From: JBIOJM01 sp044450785
Lineage (GTDB): Bacteria; Planctomycetota; Planctomycetia; Isosphaerales; Isosphaeraceae
DNA length: 25,680 bases
Assembly: GCA_044450785.1 (NCBI GenBank)
Contig: JBIOJM010000127.1
Coordinates: forward strand, 1 to 25,680
Direction of reading: 5' to 3'
Shown here: piece by piece, positions 1 through 6,870 of the stretch
How the letters are laid out: each line of letters starts with the position of its first letter
Position numbering within the stretch: position 1 is the first letter of the stretch
The notes under the pieces: model-generated
What the model was told of the DNA's origin: nothing
Database searches by the model: none
What the model saw: only the letters and a program-made list of their open reading frames with translations
Translations under genes and position numbers: made by a program

Positions 1-1843
1 GCGGATGACCGCCGGGGGCGGTGGCCGGGGCGGGAACCGTGGGCATCTCGACCGTGAAGGTGGCGCCCAGCCCCGCGCCGGCGCTGGCGGCGGCAAGCCG
101 GCCGTCGAGCTGTTCGACGATCGAGCGGGAAAGGGTCAGGCCCAGCCCCAGGCCGCCGAACTGGCGCGTCGCGGCAGTACCCCCCTGCTCCATGATGTCG
201 AAGATCCTGCCCAGTGAGTCGGGCTCGATGCCGATGCCTGTGTCGCTGACCTCGATGACCAGCCGGGCGGCGGACTCGCCGTCGCAGGCCCCCTCACGAT
301 CGCGCGAACGGACGGTCACCTGGCCTCCGGAAGGCGTGAACTTGATCGCGTTCTTGATCAGGTTCCACAGGACCTGCTGGAACCGGATCGGGTCGGCGTC
401 GACATGGTGGCGGCACGCGGCAAGGTCGAGCTCGAGCTCGAGTCGCGCGTGCCGCAGATCGTCGTCACAGATCTCGATGACATGATTGATCATCTCGTGA
501 GCATCGATCACCTCGCGCTTCAGGTGAAGCGTGCCGCGGCCGATTCGCGCCAGGTCGAGCAGGTCGTCGATCAGCCGCGCTTCCAGGACCACGTTGCGGC
601 GGATCATTTCGAGGACGGTGTGCAACGAGTCGGGTGTCGTGGAATCGCCGAGCATCGCCGTGACGGTGGCGAGGACCGGGCTGAGCGGCGTGCGGAGCTC
701 GTGGCTCAGGGTGGCGAGGAACCGGTCCTTGGCGCGGTTGGCCGACTCGGCCTCGGCCCGGGCGGCTTGCTCGCTGACCATGCGGACCCGTTCCTCGGCG
801 GCACGTTTCTGTTCGGTGATGTCGCGCAGGACCAGGATCCATCCCGAAGGGGAGCCGGCCTCGCCAAGCCGCGAGATCCGTGCGTCGAACGAGGAGGGCT
901 GTTCCGAGTCCCCGCCGACGATCTCGAAGCTCGACTCGCCGTGTTCCACGATTCCTGACAGGCGCTCGGCGAGTACGTTCCAGTGGGAGAAGGCGCGGGC
1001 GGCATCCGTGCCGAGGACTTCGGAATAGGGCCGGCTGGCCAGGCGCTGGGCGGCGGGATTCAGCTCGACGATCCGTCCCGAGGGGTCCATCACGACGACC
1101 GGGTCGTTCATCCCCTTCACCACGACGGCCCAGGCCACCGGCGTCAAGTCGAGCAGCCGGTATCGAAACAAGCCGGGTAAGAACGCCAGCCCGGTCACGC
1201 CGAAGGTCATCGCGGCCGCATCAACGTAGATCCAGCCGAAGACCTGCGACATGTCGATCATGCTGGCCACCCAGGGTAACATCACCGCGAAGAGCAAGAC
1301 GGCGGCCTGGGCGCGGTAGACCCCGGCGGACCGGACCACCGCCTGGGCCAGCAGCAGGGTCTCAACCGCGATCAGCAGGTAGCAGTATGAGAAGTGCGCC
1401 CAAAAGCCGGGTCCGTACACAGGCTTCGCGAGATGGAGCTTGCCGATCACGACGTCCTCATGACCGATCCAGTAAAGGTGATGCAACGGGTTGGTCCATG
1501 CCACGAGAACCATCGCCACCGCCGGGGCGCAGATCAAAGCGAAGCGACGGAATACCAGCCAGTCGGTGCAGCCGGTGTAACGGAGGACGAACGCCAGCAT
1601 GCCCAGGACCGTGGTGACCGCGCCGGCGACCCTCAGCTCGAAGCAGACCTGCTTGAACTGCATCTCGACGAGAACCAGCTCCAGCCCTCCGAAGAGAGCC
1701 CAGGCCGCTTCGCCGGCCATCATGACGCTGAAGGACGGGGCCATCGGCATCCCGCGACGCCGCGAGGTAAAAACGGCCAGGGCGCCCGAGATCGCGGCGG
1801 CGACGAAGAATGGGATCGCGTTGGGATCGGCTTGGAATAACAT
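1..1843 (-). CDS. Membrane sensor histidine kinase (7TM-PAS-HisKA-HATPase), 3' end outside window
   Basis: I translated the minus strand from the ATG at 1843; it stays open for 614 codons to the left edge, so the C-terminus is missing and a receiver domain beyond it cannot be excluded. Residues 1-230 are hydrophobic with about seven membrane helices and an 'NPLHHLYW' segment typical of the histidine kinase N-terminal 7TM domain. A PAS domain follows (about 246-340, 'VVVMDPSGRIVELNPAAQ'), then a charged helix, the HisKA H-box 'SHELRTPL' with phospho-acceptor His381, the N-box 'NLIKNAIKFT' (Asn498), G1 box 'DTGIGI' (Asp534) and G2 box 'GGLGLGL' (563-569). The protein should autophosphorylate on His381 in response to an unknown membrane or cytoplasmic signal and pass phosphate to a regulator not seen here. 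Start choice: GGAG at 1855-1852, 8 nt before the ATG. It is divergent from the TPR gene. Confidence 0.93.
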   Translation of the reverse strand, partial: MLFQADPNAIPFFVAAAISGALAVFTSRRRGMPMAPSFSVMMAGEAAWALFGGLELVLVEMQFKQVCFELRVAGAVTTVLGMLAFVLRYTGCTDWLVFRRFALICAPAVAMVLVAWTNPLHHLYWIGHEDVVIGKLHLAKPVYGPGFWAHFSYCYLLIAVETLLLAQAVVRSAGVYRAQAAVLLFAVMLPWVASMIDMSQVFGWIYVDAAAMTFGVTGLAFLPGLFRYRLLDLTPVAWAVVVKGMNDPVVVMDPSGRIVELNPAAQRLASRPYSEVLGTDAARAFSHWNVLAERLSGIVEHGESSFEIVGGDSEQPSSFDARISRLGEAGSPSGWILVLRDITEQKRAAEERVRMVSEQAARAEAESANRAKDRFLATLSHELRTPLSPVLATVTAMLGDSTTPDSLHTVLEMIRRNVVLEARLIDDLLDLARIGRGTLHLKREVIDAHEMINHVIEICDDDLRHARLELELDLAACRHHVDADPIRFQQVLWNLIKNAIKFTPSGGQVTVRSRDREGACDGESAARLVIEVSDTGIGIEPDSLGRIFDIMEQGGTAATRQFGGLGLGLTLSRSIVEQLDGRLAAASAGAGLGATFTVEMPTVPAPATAPGGHP

Positions 1844-1865
1844 GATCCGGGCTCCAATTGGCTTA

Positions 1866-1871
1866 ATTGTA
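1866..1871 (-). promoter_or_regulatory. Candidate -10 box upstream of the histidine kinase
   Basis: On the minus strand the sequence TACAAT, preceded by TGTG (extended -10 like), lies 22 nt upstream of the kinase ATG in otherwise GC-rich DNA. No good -35 hexamer is visible 16-18 nt upstream. This is a pattern match only. Confidence 0.3.
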
Positions 1872-2035
1872 CACACGCGGCGCCGGTGCTTCGAGGGGCA
1901 TCCGGCCAGCGCATCGACACCACGGATTGCGCTCGCGTACGATAGGCTCCAGCAGCGTGGAGCTGGATTTCAAACTTGTCGCCCGCTTTGGAAGATTGGA
2001 TCGAGCCCGATCGATGCCGACAGGATGTGACCGCG

Positions 2036-3616
2036 ATGACTTACCGCCCGATCGCCCGGTGGATTGCCGCGTTGGTGTTGCTCCTTCCTGGCTCCCTGGC
2101 GCTCGCGCAGGACGCAGGCTGGGAGAAGAACTCTGCGGCGGGGCGCGAGGCGCATGAGCGGGGCGACTACGCCGAAGCCGAGCGGCTTTTGAGGCTCGCC
2201 CTGGACCAAGTCGAAGTGCTCGGTAAGAATGACTGGAGGACTGCTCAGGTGCTCGACGAGCTGGCGCGGCTCCTCAGTTCCCAGGCGAAGTTCGGCGAAG
2301 CGGAGTCGCTCGCGAAACGATCCCTGTCGATCCGCGAAGCCGCGTACGGACGTAATGCTCTCGCGGTCGTTAATAGCCTCGACACCTTGGCCAACGTCTA
2401 CGAGGCTCAATGCAAGAACACCGAGGCCGAGCCGCTCCGCCGGCGAGACATGGCGATTACCGAGGCGTCTCCTGAAGCCGATGCCGATGACCGCGCGACT
2501 TCCCTCAACAATCTGGGCTCTCTCCTTCTCGACCTGCGGAAGGATCAGGAAGCTGAGCGGCTCCTCCGGCGCGCACTCGACGTCTGGGAGCAATCGGTCG
2601 GGCCCGACCACATCAATGTGGCCAGGTCGCTGAATAACATCGCGATCGTGTTCCGCCGGACCGGCCGGCCCGCCGAGGCCGAGCCTTACTACCGGCGCTC
2701 CCTCGCCATCCTTGAGAAATCGCTGGGTGCCAAGCACCCGCTCGTCGCGCAGAGTCTCCAGAACCTGGGGTTACTGCTGACCGTCCTGGGCCGGTATGAC
2801 GAGGCCGAGAGCGCCGCGACGCGCTCACTGGCGATCCGCGAGGGACTCTTTGAGACAGACAACCTCGACGTCGCTCACAGCCTGAGCAACTTGGGCGATC
2901 TCCGGCGCTGTCAGGGCCGGTATGCGGAAGCGGCGACGCTCCTGAAGCGGGCACTAGCCATCCGAGAGAAGAAGTTTGGTCCCGAGAATCCCACCGTCGC
3001 AAGTAGTCTCTTGAGCTCGGCCGATCTGTCCAACGAGCTCGAACGCTACACCGAGTCCGAGCCGCTCGCCAAACGAGCTCTGGCAATCAGGCAAAAGTCA
3101 CTTGCAAAAGACCATCCCGATGTCGCGGAAGCGATGATCACGCTTGCCACTTCCTACCGCGGGCAGGGAAAGCAGGCCGAGGCTCTGCGACTCTTGAACG
3201 AGGCGATGCCGATCTTCGAGAAAGCCGAGGGGCAAGACGACAGCGGCGTGGCGGATTGCCTGGTCGAGCAAGCGGCGATCGAGCGAGACCGAGGCAAGCT
3301 TGCTGACGGTGAGGCAAAGATCAAGCGTGCACTCGTGATCCGTGAACGTCGAGGAAAGGATCATCCTGAAGTCGCCCGCTGCCACGAATCGCTGGCGCAA
3401 CTCTACCAGGCGCAGCGCCGCCACGCCGAGGCCGAGGCCGAATACCGGCACGCTCTGTACATCTGGGCCAAGGCAGGTCTTCAAGACCACCCCCAGGTTG
3501 CGAAGCTCCTTGATCACTACGCGGAATTGCTCCGTCGCAAAGGACTATCCGACGAAGCCAGGGAGATGGAGTCTCGCGCCCAATCGATCCGATCGAAACA
3601 CCCGGTGGATCCTTGA
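2036..3616 (+). CDS. Secreted kinesin-light-chain-type TPR repeat protein
   Basis: This is a 526-residue protein. The frame is open from a TTG at 1976, but the ATG at 2036 gives an immediate signal peptide: a basic start 'MTYRPIAR', a hydrophobic run 'WIAALVLLLPGSLA' and a probable cleavage after 'LALA'. The rest is about ten repeats of roughly 42 residues with the pattern 'A..L..RALAIRE...G..HP.VA.SL.NLG.L....GRY.EAE', which is the long TPR_10/TPR_12 (kinesin light chain) form. There is no enzymatic domain. Such proteins act as protein-protein scaffolds; the signal peptide places it in the periplasm or outside. It has no operon partner: the kinase upstream is divergent and a repeat element lies downstream. 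The partner and role are unknown. Confidence 0.88.
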   Translation: MTYRPIARWIAALVLLLPGSLALAQDAGWEKNSAAGREAHERGDYAEAERLLRLALDQVEVLGKNDWRTAQVLDELARLLSSQAKFGEAESLAKRSLSIREAAYGRNALAVVNSLDTLANVYEAQCKNTEAEPLRRRDMAITEASPEADADDRATSLNNLGSLLLDLRKDQEAERLLRRALDVWEQSVGPDHINVARSLNNIAIVFRRTGRPAEAEPYYRRSLAILEKSLGAKHPLVAQSLQNLGLLLTVLGRYDEAESAATRSLAIREGLFETDNLDVAHSLSNLGDLRRCQGRYAEAATLLKRALAIREKKFGPENPTVASSLLSSADLSNELERYTESEPLAKRALAIRQKSLAKDHPDVAEAMITLATSYRGQGKQAEALRLLNEAMPIFEKAEGQDDSGVADCLVEQAAIERDRGKLADGEAKIKRALVIRERRGKDHPEVARCHESLAQLYQAQRRHAEAEAEYRHALYIWAKAGLQDHPQVAKLLDHYAELLRRKGLSDEAREMESRAQSIRSKHPVDP

Positions 3617-3694
3617 TCCGCACGAAAGTCACCGCCGCTGGAGGGCGGCAGCTTCATGAGGTGCTGCCCAAGACGGCGAACTGGCGCTAGCGGG

Positions 3695-3834
3695 CCGTCG
3701 ATCTGCGATTGACGGGTGAAACACGGGGAGACCTTCGGTCGGCCGAAGGGGCGGGGTCAGGAGACCCGCGCCCAGCAGCCCGGGGCGGGGTCAGGAGACC
3801 CGCGCCCAGCAGCCCGTCAATCCAAGATTGACGG
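3695..3834. repeat. REP-like pair of hairpins flanking a tandem repeat
   Basis: Left hairpin: CCGTCGATC (3695-3703), loop TGC, GATTGACGG (3707-3715), 9 bp with one G-T pair. Right hairpin: CCGTCAATC (3814-3822), loop CAA, GATTGACGG (3826-3834), a perfect 9-bp stem. The two are near copies of each other in the same orientation and each is palindromic, so the element looks alike on both strands. Between them lie about 30 bp of spacer and a tandem repeat. The arrangement resembles REP/REPIN or small non-autonomous elements found in gene ends of GC-rich bacteria. No family name can be given from sequence alone. Confidence 0.65.
3748..3815 (+). repeat. Two perfect tandem copies of a 34-bp GC-rich unit
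   Basis: The 34-bp unit at 3748-3781, beginning GGGGCGGGGTCAGGAGACCC, is repeated exactly at 3782-3815. The core GGTCaggaGACC is itself a small inverted repeat. Two copies with direct abutment are a tandem duplication, not a CRISPR. Confidence 0.9.
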
Positions 3835-3926
3835 CTGACTAGCCGGTCGCCTTGTTTTCTGACGGCTCGTCAAAATCGTCGTTCTCGGCCCACAGACACC
3901 GGTGACGCCAAACCCGGCGTATCGCC

Positions 3927-4424
3927 TCATGCCACCACAGCCTCGAAGGTGATCGTTACCTTGCCATGGGCCGGGCCCTTACCCTTGATCGGGACAGTCG
4001 TGAAGATGGCCTCGCCGGAGCCAGACGCACCCACATATTTGCCGGTCCCGCCTGTGATATGGTAAATCACTGGACTGCCCACCGCCCCCGTGCTGAGGTT
4101 GGCCTTGATATTTCCGTGTTTGGTCGAAATGGTCGCCGTGCCCCCCGGAGTCTTGAGGGTGTAATTGAGCGACCCTTTCAAGGTCACACTGCCGACCGGA
4201 GTCAGGGAGCCCGTGGCGGTGAAGCGGGTCACCCCGCCCAAGGCCGACGCGGATTGGTATGTTCCCCGGATTGTTCCCTGCAGCAGAATCGGCGAGCTGC
4301 TTTGCGCCACCTTCGCGAGCAGCACCGCCGCGGCGTGGTGGCCGGTGGCCGCAATTCCCGACAGCAACAACATCGACTCCAGCGACTCGAACTCCAGGCG
4401 GCGACGGAAGGATCTGCGGATCAT
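3927..4424 (-). CDS. Small exported protein with planctomycete LES-type N-terminal motif
   Basis: This is a protein of 165 residues. The frame also has a TTG start at 4433, but the ATG at 4424 is preceded by GGGAG at a 9-nt spacing and is preferred. The N-terminus 'MIRRSFRRRLEFESLESMLLLSG' fits the basic-plus-'LE.R.LLS' export motif that planctomycete surface and secreted proteins often carry. The rest is rich in Gly, Thr, Ser and Lys with alternating hydrophobic residues ('GSVTLKGSLNYTLKTPGGTATI', then 'ITGGTGKYVGASGSGEAIF'), suggesting a small all-beta barrel or sandwich. The 'GGTGKYVGASGSG' segment recalls calycin/dirigent-like folds, but this is only a resemblance. The function is unknown. 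It stands alone as a single gene with a long leader. Confidence 0.75.
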   Translation of the reverse strand: MIRRSFRRRLEFESLESMLLLSGIAATGHHAAAVLLAKVAQSSSPILLQGTIRGTYQSASALGGVTRFTATGSLTPVGSVTLKGSLNYTLKTPGGTATISTKHGNIKANLSTGAVGSPVIYHITGGTGKYVGASGSGEAIFTTVPIKGKGPAHGKVTITFEAVVA

Positions 4425-4906
4425 GGTGCTCAACTCCCATTGTGGTCCTTGACGGTCCCGAACTGATCAAGAAGACCGTCCAGAATTGGGTTTCGGATAC
4501 TCCAGCAGCCTCATGCTTCTTAGTATCCTATCTCGTCGGGGACATCGCCACAAGTCATTGGGCAAACATGAGTTGCATAAAATCACCGTGGGACGGACGG
4601 TCGAACGCAATTCTTTGTCCATCTTCAAGTTACCGTCGAAGGCCGATCAAACAGGACACGACGACGGATGCTCGGCAGAGCGGCGCGGAAGAAGGCGGAA
4701 GGATGAATCAAAGCTTCTTGTTGATCCTTCATCCTGCATCCTTGTCTTCACTCGGGAAAAGTTCTTGAGCTTGTCTGAATGAGCAAGAAAACTTAAAAGA
4801 TCGACCGTCAGTGAGAGCTGGTCGCATAACTGGCAAGCTCGGGTGACTGCCCTGCAGCGTGATCCATCTTCAGTCCCCGGAACGAGATGAATACGGGAGA
4901 CCTTCG
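4425..4906. other. Intergenic region between divergent genes, no gene seen
   Basis: The 480 bp between the exported protein (-) and the methyltransferase (+) hold no reading frame with coding character; open frames here lack ribosome sites and family resemblance. Both promoters must lie here. Visible structures are the inverted repeat GACGGTC/GACCGTC (4451-4457/4474-4480) in the leader of the minus-strand gene, and an imperfect inverted repeat around 4700-4740 (GGATGAATCAA against TTGATCCTTCATCC). The DNA around 4500-4620 and 4770-4800 is relatively A/T-rich. Confidence 0.5.
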
Positions 4907-5725
4907 ATGGAGTCTGGATTGCAGGCCATCTGCGCGAAACAAACGCTTTGCAAATGCTGTGGTGGTCTGGCTTTCCCATTCGGCGTCGTGGATTTCCACA
5001 AGAACTGCGAGATTGTCCGTCGTCGGGTTTTCGATGTCTCGGGCGTGCCCATCTATTACTACCGATGCCGGCAATGCCATTTCATCTTCACAACCGCGTT
5101 CGACCAGTTCACGCACGAGGACTTCCGGCAGTACATCTACAACCAAGAATATCTACTCATTGATCCTGATTATCAGGAGACACGTCCAGCGGGTAACGCT
5201 CAAATCGTGTGCAACTTGTTTCCAGAGGCCAGACCGCGGCGCATTCTCGATTACGGCGGGGGTCACGGCGTTTTGGCGCCGTTGCTTCGTACCAGCGGTT
5301 TTTCCCACGCCGAGACCTACGACCCTTTTGTCCCACGCTACTCCGCCAAACCGCTCGATCGCTTCGATTGCGTCGTCTGCTTCGAGGTGGTCGAGCATTC
5401 CACCGATCCCGCTCGGGTCTTCGCGGACATGAGCGACCTCTTGACAGACTCGGGCTTGATCCTCTTCTCGACCTTGCTTCAGCCCGTCGATATCGACAGT
5501 CAAGGTCTGAACTGGTGGTACGCCGCTCCCCGAAATGGTCATGTCTCTCTCTATACGAAGGCAAGCCTGGCCATGCTCGCGCAGCCCTTGGGGTTCAACC
5601 TGGGCTCGTTCAACGAGAGCTATCACGTCTTGTTTCGAGGGATTCCCGACTTCGCGAAACACTTCATCAGACCCACGGATCCATGTGCCCTAGCGGAGCA
5701 CGCTTCCGCTATCTCGGTCGCTTGA
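4907..5725 (+). CDS. Class I SAM-dependent methyltransferase with N-terminal zinc ribbon
   Basis: This is a 272-residue protein from the ATG at 4907, which has GGGAGA (4894-4899) seven nt upstream; a GTG at 4859 would add 16 residues and is less likely. The N-terminus has C15-x2-C18 and C54-x2-C57 ('YRCRQCHF'), a likely zinc ribbon. The SAM-binding motif I is 'ILDYGGGHG' (Asp115 onward), followed by 'CVVCFEVVEHSTDP', the 'E..EH' motif typical of the Methyltransf_23 family (UbiG-like and sugar or natural-product methyltransferases). Enzymes with this Cys-rich N-terminus plus Methyltransf_23 core often modify deoxysugars or lipids, but the substrate is not shown here. The next gene, aroF, follows after about 107 bp that contain a short tandem repeat, so an operon is uncertain. 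Confidence 0.85.
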   Translation: MESGLQAICAKQTLCKCCGGLAFPFGVVDFHKNCEIVRRRVFDVSGVPIYYYRCRQCHFIFTTAFDQFTHEDFRQYIYNQEYLLIDPDYQETRPAGNAQIVCNLFPEARPRRILDYGGGHGVLAPLLRTSGFSHAETYDPFVPRYSAKPLDRFDCVVCFEVVEHSTDPARVFADMSDLLTDSGLILFSTLLQPVDIDSQGLNWWYAAPRNGHVSLYTKASLAMLAQPLGFNLGSFNESYHVLFRGIPDFAKHFIRPTDPCALAEHASAISVA

Positions 5726-5728
5726 CTC

Positions 5729-5750
5729 GACTGACCACTGACCACTGACC
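5729..5750 (-). repeat. Short tandem repeat (ACTGACC)n, copy A
   Basis: GACTGACCACTGACC followed by ACTGACC lies directly after the methyltransferase stop. Read on the minus strand it is GGTCAGTGGTCAGTGG and on. A 22-nt stretch with 19 identical positions occurs inside the RhaT-GH78 gene at 21565-21586. It is probably a dispersed intergenic repeat of this genome. Confidence 0.7.
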
Positions 5751-5832
5751 GTTGCGGCTCTGCCGCGTTAGGATCAATGGTCGCTCGGTAGATCGACGCC
5801 CAGCCCGCGGATTCCGGAAGAAGGGAACGGTC

Positions 5833-6846
5833 ATGCTCGTCGTGATGCACAGCCACTCCACGCCGGCCCAGATCGACAGGGTCCTGGACACGATCCGCCA
5901 GATGGGCCTGACGCCGCACCCCATGCCCGGGGCCACACGAACGGCGATCGGAATCACGGGTAACACCAGCTCGATCGATTCCAGGACGCTTGAGGTCGTC
6001 CCGGGCGTGTTCGAGCTGATCCGGGTCACCAAGCCGTACAAGCTGGCCAGTCGCGAGATGCACGCGCATGACACGGTCGTTCGGCTGCCCCAGGGCACCT
6101 TTGGCGACAGCCACTTCACGATCATCGCCGGACCGTGCTCGGTCGAGGATCCGGAAACGATCTCACGTACCGCCGACTGGCTCATGGCCCGCGGTATCAA
6201 ATTCCTCCGCGGAGGCGCGTTCAAGCCCCGCACCAGCCCGTACGCCTTCCAGGGACTTGGGCTCGAGGGCCTGGAGATCCTCCGCCGGGTCCGTACGAAG
6301 ACCGGAATCTGTGTCGTCACCGAGTTGATGGACACAGAGAACGCCGACGCGGTCGAAGAGGTCGCCGACGTGATCCAGATCGGGGCTCGGAACATGCAGA
6401 ACTTCAGCTTGCTGAGGCGCGTTGCACGGGCACGGCGGCCGGTACTCTTGAAGCGCGGGATGTCGGCCACGCTGGAAGAATGGCTGATGTCGGCCGAATA
6501 CCTGCTCTCGGGCGGCAACGGCGACGTGATCCTCTGCGAGCGCGGCGTGCGGACGTTCTCCGACCATAGCCGCAACACGCTCGACTTGTCGGTCATCCCG
6601 CCGGCCAAGGCCCTGTCCCATTTGCCGATCCTGGTCGATCCCAGCCACGGCACCGGCCGGCGCGAATACGTGCCGCCGATGGCCCTGGCCGCGCTGGCGG
6701 CCGGCGCCGATGGTCTCCTGATCGAGGTTCATCCCCAGCCTGACCACGCCCTGTCCGACGGCGCGCAGTCGCTTGACTTCGCCGGGTTCGAGCAACTTCT
6801 CGGACAGCTCAAGAAACTGGCCGAGCCCCTCGGGCGGCTCGTCTGA
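5833..6846 (+). CDS. aroF: 3-deoxy-7-phosphoheptulonate (DAHP) synthase, AroF/AroAI-beta type
   Basis: This enzyme condenses phosphoenolpyruvate with erythrose 4-phosphate to DAHP, the first step of the shikimate pathway, in the cytoplasm. From the ATG at 5833 (AAGGGA ribosome site just upstream) the protein has 337 residues, the normal length for the type I-beta form with an N-terminal ferredoxin-like regulatory domain (1-70, 'MLVVMHSHSTPAQIDRVLDTI'). Core motifs are 'AGPCSVED' (100-106), 'LRGGAFKPRTSPYAFQGLG' (125-143), 'IQIGARNMQNF', 'KRGMSATLEEW' and 'VDPSHGTGRR'. The metal ligands expected for the family are present: Cys102, His272, Glu298 and Asp309. The frame could start upstream at 5752 but that part has no family resemblance. 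The gene converges on the xanthine dehydrogenase gene with only 24 bp between stops. Confidence 0.96.
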   Translation: MLVVMHSHSTPAQIDRVLDTIRQMGLTPHPMPGATRTAIGITGNTSSIDSRTLEVVPGVFELIRVTKPYKLASREMHAHDTVVRLPQGTFGDSHFTIIAGPCSVEDPETISRTADWLMARGIKFLRGGAFKPRTSPYAFQGLGLEGLEILRRVRTKTGICVVTELMDTENADAVEEVADVIQIGARNMQNFSLLRRVARARRPVLLKRGMSATLEEWLMSAEYLLSGGNGDVILCERGVRTFSDHSRNTLDLSVIPPAKALSHLPILVDPSHGTGRREYVPPMALAALAAGADGLLIEVHPQPDHALSDGAQSLDFAGFEQLLGQLKKLAEPLGRLV

Positions 6847-6870
6847 TTCTGCTCTCGGCAGCCAGCAGAG

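Larger units (their letters stand above)
3617..3926. other. Intergenic region between convergent genes, occupied by a repeat element
   Basis: There is no convincing gene here. The stretch separates the TPR gene (+) from the small exported protein (-), whose 3' ends face each other. Its middle is a pair of near-identical hairpins flanking a perfect 34-bp tandem repeat, described separately. The right-hand hairpin is followed about 17 nt later by a T-rich stretch (TTGTTTT), so it might also serve as a transcription terminator for the TPR gene. Confidence 0.6.

Noticed and set aside
3748..3815. Possible CRISPR-like array
   Set aside because: The two 34-bp copies abut with no spacer and there are only two; this is a tandem duplication.
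4647..4979. 110-codon frame on the - strand overlapping the methyltransferase start
   Set aside because: It has no motif and no ribosome site, and overlaps the start of a well-supported gene.
6847..6870. Possible terminator between aroF and the xanthine dehydrogenase gene
   Set aside because: Only weak 5-bp pairings (GCTCT/AGAGC) with no T-run are present; not enough to call.
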